From the NCBI GenBank assembly GCA_009746045.1, contig RPFO01000041.1, positions 6,015,323 to 6,075,322 of the forward strand: a DNA stretch of 60,000 bases. Direction: 5' to 3'. Origin of the DNA: Mesostigma viride. Lineage: Eukaryota > Streptophyta > Mesostigmatophyceae > Mesostigmatales > Mesostigmataceae. Under the pieces are notes generated by a model. The model had not been told where the DNA came from. It worked only from the letters and a program-made list of their open reading frames with translations, and ran no database searches. Positions 10,462 to 20,042 of the stretch are shown here, one piece after another; the stretch's first letter is position 1, and the number at the start of each line of letters is the position of its first letter. Both the position numbers and the translations under genes were made by a program.

Positions 10462-11527
10462 ATGTCCGCAGCCGCGACAGCAGCAGCTACGAAAGCGACG
10501 AAAGATCTCAACATCTTACAGGCCTGCAAAAATATTACACAGTTCGACGGCCTCGACCCAGTAAAGTGGGATAACACGAAGATTCCTTTTCTGGCCGTAG
10601 TGACAGCATTCGGGATGCTGTCTGTCCTGCTTGGCACCGAGGTCAATGAGGAACGCGACCTGATTCTTTTTGCGGCCCTTTGTCAGTGCCTCGTTGGACC
10701 GGCACTCAAAGTGGCAAACAGTGTTACTCAGAAAACTGGCAGCGTGGCATATCATCGCATCTGTGAAGAATATGAGCATCTCAAACTGCAGATGAGCAAC
10801 CGGCGAGCACTACGCCGCAAGCTAAATCGAATGAAGCTGGAACCCGGCGTCACAATGCGGCAATATATAACCGACGGGGAATTAACTTATAACGACCTGA
10901 TTGCCACCGGCGCCAAAATGGCACCCGAGGATCTGGCCGAGAATCTGCTCGCCGGCGTGACCGAGGAGTTGCTACCGTCCCTTGCACAATTGAACCTTGG
11001 GGACGGTATCACCCTACAGGAAACTAAGGCGGCCCTTCTTAAGGCCTGGGACCTTGTGCACGGTAACAAAGATTCCGCGGAGGCCACCGGGGTGTATCAT
11101 ACCTCCCACTCTGGACGCGGTGGCCGTGGCACCGGCCGTGGCAGGGGGCGTGGCGGTCACAATGGCGGGACCCAGCGGCCCAGCTGCACCCACTGCGGTC
11201 GCACCTCTCATCAGGAGCCCACCTGCTGGTGGAAGTACCCTCACCTACGGAACACTCGCGGCAACACCGGCGGGCCCGCCGCCCACCACACCACCGACAC
11301 CCCACCGGCGCCCTCCCACGAGGCCCACGACCTCCCCCCGGTTTCTGCTTCTAAACGTCTTATCCAGCTCCCCCGGGACAGGGAACAAGGGGTAGCAGCC
11401 AGCTGGGCCCAGCTAGCACCAGACGTGGGCCCTGGAGCTTTTCAACCTGCACTGCAGCAGGCGACAGCAGCCAGCCCCCCCAACCCGTCCTCTGGCCCTC
11501 CTGCATTGCTAGCGGCTAGTCGCCCAC
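10462..11527 (+). CDS. E2 Copia-type Gag, interrupted by E3
   Basis: A Ty1/Copia gag polyprotein (UBN2 family): an FDGLDPVKW motif near residue 30, a helical capsid-like core to about residue 200, then a Gly/Arg-rich stretch and a CCHC knuckle (CTHCGRTSHQEPTC) near residue 240. It forms the virus-like particle and binds RNA. The Pro-rich tail runs into E3 at 11528. No pol follows on the other side of E3, so this gag would depend on another element for replication. Confidence 0.85.
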
Positions 11528-12213
11528 TGTTGCGAACCCGACCCTTGGAACGGGCGCAACAATGGAATAAATTAGGTATTTTGGCTTGTTGTCATAGTCC
11601 GTAGGACTTTGGGACTCATTTCGGGACTTAATTTGGGAATTGTCCCTTGGTCAGGACTTTTGTATGGAACTATGATAGTTTGTGTGATTCGGACCGGTTA
11701 TTTTGGGCCTAGGTTGATGTACGAGATCTTCTAGAGCTAGTAGGCCGGTGCAGTCGCGCCGCGCTGCGTACTTTATAGCTGGTTGAGATATTGTACCCAT
11801 GCGTGGATTCTGTAGCCTGGCGAGGGTCGATGTCGACCCGAGGATCTTGTGTGGACTGCATGTTTCGGAATTCTCTGGAAGGCCGGCGCCATGTCGGCGC
11901 CCCTTGCCAGCCTGGTGGCAGACCTAGGTGAAATTGGTCCGAGGACGAGAGTCTCGTCCTCTTGGTTCGGAATAAAGTGTGTGTTTTCACCTGTCTGAAC
12001 CTGGGGCATAATTCCAACTGCATTTGGTAGCTCCATCCTAAATGTGGATTGTGTAGATTAATGCAATATTAATCAACGCGAGCCGTAACAGGCCTAAAGC
12101 CACGCCTGTTCCGTTAATCCCACTCCCAGAGAGTGGTCGTGGTTAGCCAAGAAACCGGGAATAACCTACCTTAACAATAGGATCTTTCGCACGACCCAGA
12201 TGGGTTCGTTACA
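11528..12213 (+). repeat. E3 5' LTR
   Basis: 686 bp, starts TGTTGCGAACCC, ends GGTTCGTTACA, matching 22525-23210. Confidence 0.94.
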
Positions 12214-12841
12214 CTGGTATCGGAGGTTAGGTTAGGGTGGTTTAACATGGCGGCCCAGAGCCGGATTTAGCTTAGCAAAGGCCCAGAGCCGACAGGGTTC
12301 ATCCCGCCCAGCAAAGGCGGTTGCCAGATCCCGGTGACGCTCAGGACAGCTATAGCCACAGCCGGAACGCCATCCAAGACCTCTTAACCCGTTGAGGGGT
12401 GTCTAAGGACGCTAGACGTCCATGCAAGTGGTAAGATTTCCCTGATTTCCCTCTTGCTCCCCCCCCTGTCTTACCCACGCGCGTAGCAACGGGGTATATG
12501 TTTTATGTCGTGTCCGATTTCATGTTCGTGACTGTTGGTACCCACGTTGCCCCAGAGGCCAACGTTCGTGAGCCGTGGGCGGACCCCCAGAGGGCAACGC
12601 TGCCTACGGCTCGAGGGTAGTCACCGGCTGGCCGTTGCCTTACTGTGTTGCCGGTGGCTGTACCTCAACGTTCTTCGTATTGTTTGTGAACGTTTTGTTT
12701 CTGCCTTGTGCTTCTCTCTCGCTGTGAGCACGTCACCTGCACGTAGAGGTATCCTGGGTGGGCTTTCCTCCCTTTCTTTCCCCTTCCTGCATTGCATGCT
12801 TGAACACCGTGTGATATTGCTTTATACCTAATCGGTAGTTC
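12214..12841 (+). other. E3 leader with primer binding site
   Basis: TGGTATCGGAGG lies one base after the LTR. The rest is a 600-base leader. The ORF at 12535-12831 resembles no known protein and is probably chance. Confidence 0.6.
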
Positions 12842-13195
12842 ATGGGAACCTCCCGCAGCAGACGTAATAATGAAGGAGGATATAGGCGTATTAATCAAGG
12901 AGGTAGATCCCAATACCTATACTACGCAGTAGCACATGACGGGGCCACAGGCCAACCAGGCATTTTCTATAGTTGGGCTGCGTGTAGCAATCATATTAAG
13001 GATAAGGTCTTACACCCAGCGTCGTTAGCTAGATGGCAGGGATTTAATACATTAGCTGAGGCAGATCAGTTTATTAGGGATAATATGCCCCTCCCAGAAG
13101 GGCTGCACCAGACTAGGCGTGGCACCCAGTTACCTGCACAGGATGTGTTGCATGCACTGGAGCAGCTTCACCTGGGCCCAGCCGCTAGGGCATAA
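12842..13195 (+). CDS. E3 ORF1: viroplasmin / RNase H1 N-terminal-type protein
   Basis: 117 residues. The core (about residues 27-80) has the hallmark pattern of the caulimovirus viroplasmin / RNase H1 hybrid-binding domain: YYAVAHDGATGQPGIFYSW, then a conserved Cys and SNHIKDKV, then ARWQGFNTLAEADQFI. In RNase H1 this domain binds RNA-DNA hybrid; in caulimovirus P6 it lies in the inclusion-body translation activator. Here it stands alone before gag, followed by a short Pro/His-rich tail. The equivalent ORF of E1 (26720-27118) occupies the same place. Its likely function in the element is binding of RNA or hybrid; that is inference. Confidence 0.72.
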   Translation: MGTSRSRRNNEGGYRRINQGGRSQYLYYAVAHDGATGQPGIFYSWAACSNHIKDKVLHPASLARWQGFNTLAEADQFIRDNMPLPEGLHQTRRGTQLPAQDVLHALEQLHLGPAARA

Positions 13196-13666
13196 GCATT
13201 ACTACCGCTTCTAGATACTAGTATAGAGTGAGCCTGCTATTAGCTTAGATACCATAGTTAGTCGATAATATTAGTACTATTAGAAGCATTAGTTGTGGCT
13301 TCTGCTCTTTTCTCTCTTGCCTGCCTGTGTTTGGGGAGGTACTGTGTAAGGTACTGTGTAAGGTGCTGGTACGGTACGAGGGCCCAGAATGCCCAAGAAG
13401 AAAAAGCAAGGTGGTGGTAACACGTCGCCCCCAGAGGGCCAGAACATTAGATCGTCCCCAGAGGACAATAGAGCAGGCAGGAAGTATCCAGCACGTCCAG
13501 TCACGGTTCCAGAAGATCTAGCAAGTCCAGTAGGAGCTCCAGAGGCTCCCGGAGATCCGATGCAGCCGCTAGGGATACCGCAGAACGGCAGACGACCCTG
13601 GAGTCGCAGCTAGAACAAGCTGCCTTAGGGTTTGATCAGCAACAGCAGTCGCCGCAGCGACAACAA

Positions 13667-13729
13667 TTGTCTCAGCAGTCGCCGCAGCGACAGCCTCAGT
13701 CTCAGCAGTCTCCGCCGTCGCGACAGATG

Positions 13730-13760
<31 letters not shown>

Positions 13761-14437
13761 GACAGCAACAGCAGACGCAGCAGCAATCGCGACCGGTATT
13801 GACCCAGCATATGGGTAACTGGGACAGGGTACCTCCTACGCAGCGACCACCCTATGTGGAAGTCGTGCAGGAGGCTGATGAGGAGATAGAGGTCGCGGCT
13901 AGCCCGGTAGCTAGTTCGCCGTTTGCCCCTCCGGCTGAGTTCGTGCAATCCTCCCAATTGGGGGTAGGCCGCCCGCGCCTGACTCACCCTTGGGCAGGGC
14001 GTGGCCGCGGCGGGTCGGGGCTGGGTCATGGAAGGGATCCCCGTCGGGTCTCCTTTGGAGCGAACGAGAGCTGGTCGCGACCCCCGCCACGGGCGTTAGG
14101 GTCGGCGCACGTGCAGACCGATCCTGAGGACGCGGACTACGATCCCCCGGGCCCCTTCCCCACGGTACCCACCTCCCTCCCCACAAGGAGCGCGCCCACC
14201 AACGCCAATTTCAGTCGGCTGCCCCTGGACGACCCCGGTTATGAGCATCCCACGTCCGTTCGCGTTCGGCGTGAGTCAGCCCCCTTTGCGTCACAGTGGG
14301 TGTCCGCTGACTACGCGCCCCGCCGAGAATCCGGCGACCTCGATCCCGAGCGTGAGGAGGACACCTTTGTGTCCCTACGTGGCCACTATCGACCTAAATC
14401 CGCTGCGGCTACTGGGGGTCTCTCAGATCATCAGTGA
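13667..14437 (+). pseudogene. E3 Gag, N-terminal part (Gln-rich)
   Basis: The frame starts near 13390 in another phase or at 13667. It begins with a Gln-rich tract encoded by CAG repeats (13728-13790), then Pro/Arg-rich sequence resembling the N-terminal half of E1 gag: both carry an MPLDDRNY/RLPLDDPGY-like block. The frame ends at 14437. From 14437 to about 14815 the gag homology continues only with repeated frame changes. The conserved C-terminal part resumes at 14817. Gag is therefore broken as read, by several indels. Confidence 0.6.
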
Positions 14438-14816
14438 GAGTCTATTCTCATGGCGACGTCGCTCTCGGTCTACTGAACTACACCTTTCACAGACCGACGG
14501 CGCTATTACTCGTACGAGTCTGGCAGTATGGCAGCTATATATCTCAGGTATGCAGGCATCGGGCATGCTCCCTGGTGCTGTCCGTTGAACCTGAGCTGTC
14601 AGAGTGGCCCCCGCCATATGCCAGATTTGTTTAAGGCGGTGCCCCAAGCTCCATGCGGGCATGACTCCCCGTGAGATCGACGAGTGGGCCCGTATGTGGC
14701 AACAGTTGTTACACCGTCTTGGTGTGAACACCATGAGTGGCAGCTGGCCACCAAGGTTTTGATCCCCTACGTGGTGGTGAAGTGTATGGACCCATCAGTG
14801 GTCGGGATGCTTAACG

Positions 14817-15758
14817 TTGAGAGTGTGGGCGGCCCAAGTCATTACCCGCAGACGGTCGTCGAGACACTTGCACGACATTCGGCGCACGAGCGACATCCGG
14901 CGCAAGCTCATCCCTCCCGGCTATCGACTGACCGAGCGGTTTGAGTTCGGCCGCCTACGTCAAGGCAACACTGACTTGGCGGAGTTCCTCACCACCTTTG
15001 ACTCCTTTGCGGCGCGGCTGACCGGGGACCTGACGTGGACCGAGTACAAGATTCGGTTTTTGGAGGCCATCCATCCTGACCTCCTCGCTGAGGTTAAGAA
15101 GCACTATGCCGAGGTTCCCTGGGACAAGCTTGACATCCACGCTGTCCAGCAGTACCTTCTACAGGTGGCCGACGTCGTCAAGCAGCCGCGCTACACCAGC
15201 ACCCGCCGGTTCGCCTCATCCACGATGACACGCCGTGTCCACTTCACTGAGGTGGAACCCGCCCCGTCGGAGGGGGAGGAGTCCAATGACGACGAGCAGC
15301 CGGCTGCCCAACTGCACGCCATCGATGCGTCCAAGGCCCGCTGTTTCATGTGTCACGAGGTCGGGCACCTCAAGAAGGATTGTCCGCGCCTCAAGGCGCG
15401 CACCAGCACGGCGACGGAGGCCACCAAGGAGGCCCCCACGTTTTCTGGTCCCGCCTTTGAGAGGCGCCCAGCGCCGGCAGCGCGGGATGCTCGCCCGCGC
15501 AACGCAGGCGCGCGGGCTGCCAAGCTGCGCGACGCGCGCACGCAGCCCAACCAGTTCCAGACACCCCGCTTCCCAGCGTCGTTCTCTCGGACAGTGCGCG
15601 AGCTCAATGAGATCCTGGCGCAGCAACAGGCGTCCGAGGCTGGAGGTGACGAGTATGAGGCGCTCAACCCCGGCGACGACGACGACTCGGATGAGGGGGA
15701 AGGGGGGACCGGAAGGTCGGACGAGGCGGCCTCCCGGCCCCGCGATCCTCGCGCATAG
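14817..15758 (+). CDS. E3 Gag, C-terminal part with zinc knuckle
   Basis: Ty3-type retrotrans_gag core (FEFGRLRQGNTDLAEFLTTF, RFLEAIHPDLLAEVKKHY) from about residue 40 to 115, then a CCHC knuckle CFMCHEVGHLKKDC near residue 180, and a basic then acidic tail. It packages genomic RNA. The stop at 15758 overlaps the beginning of pol in another frame, so pol is probably made by frameshifting or reinitiation. The N-terminal part lies at 13667-14437. Confidence 0.8.
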   Translation: MRVWAAQVITRRRSSRHLHDIRRTSDIRRKLIPPGYRLTERFEFGRLRQGNTDLAEFLTTFDSFAARLTGDLTWTEYKIRFLEAIHPDLLAEVKKHYAEVPWDKLDIHAVQQYLLQVADVVKQPRYTSTRRFASSTMTRRVHFTEVEPAPSEGEESNDDEQPAAQLHAIDASKARCFMCHEVGHLKKDCPRLKARTSTATEATKEAPTFSGPAFERRPAPAARDARPRNAGARAAKLRDARTQPNQFQTPRFPASFSRTVRELNEILAQQQASEAGGDEYEALNPGDDDDSDEGEGGTGRSDEAASRPRDPRA

Positions 15759-18700
15759 TGCCCCTTCCCACAGGGGTAGAAGTAGGAGTAGAGTTAGTCA
15801 ACCAGGTAGCACAGACGCCTGCACCAGATGTGGGCGCGGAGATAGCGTCAGTCAATAACGTAGATAGGACTGGCGGGCAGGCCCCAGAGGTCTCCCCGCT
15901 CTCTTCATATGCAGACGTGTCGGCGACCGAGGTCGACCACGTTTCAGCCAATCATGTAGATAGATCTGGCGGGCAGGCCCCAGAGGCCCCCCCGTCCGCT
16001 GCCTCACCAAGCACCAGAACACTGCTAGTTTTCAGCGGCGGACTGGCCCTCCCTACCACCACACTTGACCCGTTTCTGAAGGAGAAGACGATCCTGGATG
16101 TTAAGTTTATGGTGGATACGGGGGCGACCACATCTTTTATCCATGAGGCCCTGGTGCGACGCGCTGGCTACACGATTCGACCGCACCCGACGCCCATCAA
16201 CGTCCGGTATGCCGATGGTAACAAGCACCCGTCCCCTGGCCTCGTGGACCTCAAGGCGGTTGTCCAGGGCATACCAGTGGAGGTAACAGCCACAGTGGCG
16301 CCGCTGGGCGCAGCTGACATCATCCTGGGCGTTGATTGGCAGGACGCCCAGGACGTGACGATCAGTGTCAAGCGACGGGTGGTTTGGTTCCCTGATGGCT
16401 CCTTCTGGTGCCCACGGCACGAGTATCTGGCGCACGGCACCGAGGTGCACAACGTTCAGCACGACGCGGGGCCCGAGAAGCCACGACGCCATGCTTCTCA
16501 GATGCTGATGAGCAGCAAGACGCTCGCGCGCAACCTGCAGAAGGGCAAGGAGTACTACATGTACCGCCTTGACTCTGTGCCCCTGCTTGAGGAGCTGCTG
16601 GAGATCGGCACCGACTTCACTGACGACGAGATCGCGCGCTACAACGCCATCCTGGCCAAGCGGGAGAAGCTGTTCGACGAGTCTACACCGCAGTTTCCCC
16701 CGCCCCGTTCTGTGCTGCACCATATCCGCCTCAAGGAAGGCTTCGGGCCCACCACGTCCCCGATGTACCGGATGGGGCCAGTCGAGCTGATGGAGCTCAA
16801 GAAGATCCTGATGGCCCTCCTTGAGCGTGGTCTGATTGAGCCCAGTAACAGCCCTTTCTCCGCTGGGGTACTCCTAGTGCCCAAGCCTGGGGGCAAGTGG
16901 CGGCTCGTCACCGACTACAGGAAGCTCAACGCGATCACTGTCAAGTCCAAGTACCCGCTCCCGCGCATTGATGACATCTTCAATCGAGTACAGGGCGCCA
17001 CCTGCTTCACGGTGATCGACTGCGCCGATGGGTTTTGGCAGCTCCGCATCGCTGAAGAGGACTGTCACAAGACGGCCTTCAATACGCCATACGGACACTA
17101 CCAGTTCCGTGTGGCGGCGATGGGGCTTTGCAACTCACCAGCCAGCTTCCAGATGCTCATGAACGACATCTTGCGGCCCGTCATGGGGACTGCACACCTG
17201 CCACAGGTATCCAGTGACCTGCGCGACCCTCGCAAGGGGGACAAGCCGCCCTGGTCCTGGAAACGCACTTGCGCTTTGGCCTATCTGGATGACATCCTGG
17301 TGTACTCCAAGACCTTCGAGGAGCACCTGGAGGACGTCGATATGGTCCTGCGCATTATGGAGGACGAGCATCTCTCGGCCCGCAGGGCTAAGGTCCGGGC
17401 GGGGCGCAGCGTCCCGTTCCTGGGCCACACGCTTTCAGCGGCAGGCGTGGCCACGGACCCGGAGAAGATCGCCTCTGTCCAACAGTGGCCAGCTCCGACC
17501 GACGTGAAGGGCGTGCGTAGCTTCCTGGGGATTGCGTCATACTATCGACGCTTCATCCCCCGGTTTGCCACGATCGCGTCGCCCATCAACGCTCTCCTCA
17601 AGAAGGGCGTATCCTTCGTCTGGTCGGCACAGTGCCAGCAGGCCTTTGAGGCCCTCAAGGCCAGTTTGACCGCGGCACCCGTGCTCGTGCTCCCAGACCC
17701 GTCCCTTCCTTTTGTGGTTGCGACGGATGCGAGCAAGGTGGCTATCGGCGGGGTCCTCTTGCAGGACCAAGGCAAGGGCTTGCAACCGGTTGAGTACATC
17801 TCCCGCACAATGATCCCCGCCGAGCGGAACTATCCGGTCCACCAGCAAGAGCTGTTGGCTGTGGTCTACTGTTGCCACACATGGCGCCACCACCTGTTGG
17901 GCGCGCAGTTTGATGTTGCAGTCAGCGAGACAGGGGACCTCGACCCCGCCCGTTTGATTATTCACACGGACCATAGGCCCCTGACCCACCTCTTGACGCA
18001 GCCAAATCTGACGCCCCGTCAGGCCAGGTGGATGGAGTACCTTTCCCAGTTTGCCCCTTTTAAGATCCAGTATGTGAAGGGTGCGGACAACGTGGTGCCC
18101 GACGCCCTCTCCCGTCGTGCTGACTACTGGTTCTATGAGGACATGGGGGTGCTCCATACCACCTGTGAGGAGGCGCCTGGCGCCCCGCTCTACGATGACC
18201 TCCCACGGTCGCCGCGGGCTCGCCACCTGTTTCACATGAGTCATACCACTCCGGATGCCTTGTCGCCCCCCGATGGCGACGACGACCAGCGCGTGGACGC
18301 GCGGTCCCCCGGGGAAGGGGAGGGGTCCCACACACGGGTTCCCCTTGGCGCTGTGGCTCAGGCTCTTTTTCATCTGGAACCTCTTGGATCCCCGGTGGTC
18401 GTGTCTGAGTACCTACACTCGGCGCTGGACCAACCGGAGGAGGAGGACGAGGCCGATGCGTATACGGTCACTTCCCCCCTGGAGATGCTGATCAGCCGCT
18501 TCACGGTTACCGAGCCGGCCGCCTTGGAGGTGATCAAGTCACACCCCAAGATGATGGGCAGGCTCCCGTGCAAGTTCCAAGGGGGTCGCCTATACGTCAT
18601 GGTGCGCCCGGACACGTGGCGCCTCTACATACCCGAGCTCTGTCGAGCAGCCTTGCTCCACGAGCTCCACGACTCCCTAGTCGGCGGTCATCAGGGCATT

Positions 18701-19984
18701 GGGCGGCTGCTACCAAGGGCACGTCGTCACTTCTACTGGCCTGGCATGAAGGACTACATTGCGGCCTATATACGCGAATGCCCGTCGTGCCAGATAGCCA
18801 AGTCCCAGAACACGGGTACTCAGGCTGTCCCAAAGACGCTACCTGATCCCCTGGGTCCCTGGGACTCGATCCAGATGGATTTCGTCGGCCCCTTTAAGAA
18901 GACCAAGAACGGCAACAGCAAGATCTTGGTGTTCGTGGACCGACTCACGCGCATGTGTCACCTGGCCCCCTGTCCGGCTGACCTCACGGCCGAGGGGTGT
19001 GCCAAACTGTACCTCAACCACGTCTTCCGGTTCCACGGGCTCAGCCGCCAGTTCATCTCGGACCGGGACACGCTCTTCACCGCCCGGTTCTGGCAGGAGT
19101 TCTTCGACTGCCTGGGAACCAAGGTGTCGCTAGGGACGGCTTATCACAGCTCGTCCTCCCATCTGGTGGAGCGACTCAACCGCACGGTACAGGAAACCAT
19201 GCGCCATTACACCGACGAGGTGGGCAGCAACTGGGAGGAGTTGCTGTGCTTGGTGGAGTTCTCCCTGAACAACGCACCACAGGCAGCCCATGGCCTAACC
19301 CCGTTCTTTCTCAACACGGGAAGGCATCCGCTGACGCCGACCGACTTGCTGACGAGTCCGGCACTGGCGGAACCGGAGGTGCTGCGCACTACTCTGGCGG
19401 GCGTGAGCAGCCTGCTGGAAAAGATGCGCCAAGCTCACAACAGTGCGGTTAAAGGGTACCGGGCCGCTGCCGAGCGCAACATGGCTCGCGTGGAAGGCAA
19501 GCGGGACTCTAGAGCACCGGACATCGAGGTCGGGGACTGGGTCCTGGTAGAGGGACCCCAGCTCGGTCGATTCTCCCAGAAGGTGGAAGGGGAGCTCAAA
19601 ACGAAGCTCCGGCCCATGTACCTGGGGCCCCACCAAGTGCTGGAGAAATGGGATGATGTCATGTTCAAGGTGGACGTGCCCATCTCATGGGGCACCGCAA
19701 CAACCTTCCACCGCGACCAGCTCAAGCTGTACCACCAGAACTCGATCCAGGGTAGACTCAATCCCCCGGCTCCTGTGGAATACGATCCGGAGACAGGGGA
19801 ACAGGAGGACGAGGTCGAGGAGATTGTCGCCCATCGCGATTTCGGGCGTGGTCGACAACGCCAATATCGGATCCGGTGGAAGTTCTCTCGATATGGGGCA
19901 GAGGCCTCTTGGCGGACGGAGAAGGAGCTCTCTGGCTGCAAGCGGTTGCTAGACGCGTACAAGAAGGTCCACAGGTTGCAATAG
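15758..19984 (+). CDS. E3 Pol polyprotein: protease, RT, RNase H, integrase, chromodomain
   Basis: 1408 codons without interruption. Retropepsin: MVDTGATTSF near residue 115, ILGVDW near 190. RT: LVTDYRKLNA, then the catalytic AYLDDILVYS near 510. RNase H: ATDASKVAIGGVLLQD near 660, HTDHRPLTHLL near 740. Integrase: zinc module from ELHDSLVGGHQG to CPSCQ, and DDE core residues in QMDFVGPF, SDRDTLF and HLVERLN (about 1045-1145). C-terminus: a chromodomain (VEEIVAHRDFGR, IRWKFSRYGAEASWRTE) in the last 60 residues, which places it among chromoviruses. The start is a GTG overlapping the gag stop, so frameshift fusion is more likely than independent initiation. All catalytic residues I can check are present. 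Confidence 0.95.
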   Translation: MPLPTGVEVGVELVNQVAQTPAPDVGAEIASVNNVDRTGGQAPEVSPLSSYADVSATEVDHVSANHVDRSGGQAPEAPPSAASPSTRTLLVFSGGLALPTTTLDPFLKEKTILDVKFMVDTGATTSFIHEALVRRAGYTIRPHPTPINVRYADGNKHPSPGLVDLKAVVQGIPVEVTATVAPLGAADIILGVDWQDAQDVTISVKRRVVWFPDGSFWCPRHEYLAHGTEVHNVQHDAGPEKPRRHASQMLMSSKTLARNLQKGKEYYMYRLDSVPLLEELLEIGTDFTDDEIARYNAILAKREKLFDESTPQFPPPRSVLHHIRLKEGFGPTTSPMYRMGPVELMELKKILMALLERGLIEPSNSPFSAGVLLVPKPGGKWRLVTDYRKLNAITVKSKYPLPRIDDIFNRVQGATCFTVIDCADGFWQLRIAEEDCHKTAFNTPYGHYQFRVAAMGLCNSPASFQMLMNDILRPVMGTAHLPQVSSDLRDPRKGDKPPWSWKRTCALAYLDDILVYSKTFEEHLEDVDMVLRIMEDEHLSARRAKVRAGRSVPFLGHTLSAAGVATDPEKIASVQQWPAPTDVKGVRSFLGIASYYRRFIPRFATIASPINALLKKGVSFVWSAQCQQAFEALKASLTAAPVLVLPDPSLPFVVATDASKVAIGGVLLQDQGKGLQPVEYISRTMIPAERNYPVHQQELLAVVYCCHTWRHHLLGAQFDVAVSETGDLDPARLIIHTDHRPLTHLLTQPNLTPRQARWMEYLSQFAPFKIQYVKGADNVVPDALSRRADYWFYEDMGVLHTTCEEAPGAPLYDDLPRSPRARHLFHMSHTTPDALSPPDGDDDQRVDARSPGEGEGSHTRVPLGAVAQALFHLEPLGSPVVVSEYLHSALDQPEEEDEADAYTVTSPLEMLISRFTVTEPAALEVIKSHPKMMGRLPCKFQGGRLYVMVRPDTWRLYIPELCRAALLHELHDSLVGGHQGIGRLLPRARRHFYWPGMKDYIAAYIRECPSCQIAKSQNTGTQAVPKTLPDPLGPWDSIQMDFVGPFKKTKNGNSKILVFVDRLTRMCHLAPCPADLTAEGCAKLYLNHVFRFHGLSRQFISDRDTLFTARFWQEFFDCLGTKVSLGTAYHSSSSHLVERLNRTVQETMRHYTDEVGSNWEELLCLVEFSLNNAPQAAHGLTPFFLNTGRHPLTPTDLLTSPALAEPEVLRTTLAGVSSLLEKMRQAHNSAVKGYRAAAERNMARVEGKRDSRAPDIEVGDWVLVEGPQLGRFSQKVEGELKTKLRPMYLGPHQVLEKWDDVMFKVDVPISWGTATTFHRDQLKLYHQNSIQGRLNPPAPVEYDPETGEQEDEVEEIVAHRDFGRGRQRQYRIRWKFSRYGAEASWRTEKELSGCKRLLDAYKKVHRLQ

Positions 19985-20042
19985 AGGTATGTACATACAC
20001 TTAGAGGTATGTACATACACATAGAGGTATGTACATACCACA
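19983..20042 (+). repeat. Triple 20-bp repeat between E3 pol and 3' ORF
   Basis: Three near-identical copies of TAGAGGTATGTACATACAC. Each contains the palindrome GTATGTACATAC. The pol stop is in the first copy and the ATG of the downstream ORF in the last. It may be a promoter or reinitiation signal for that ORF. Confidence 0.8.
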
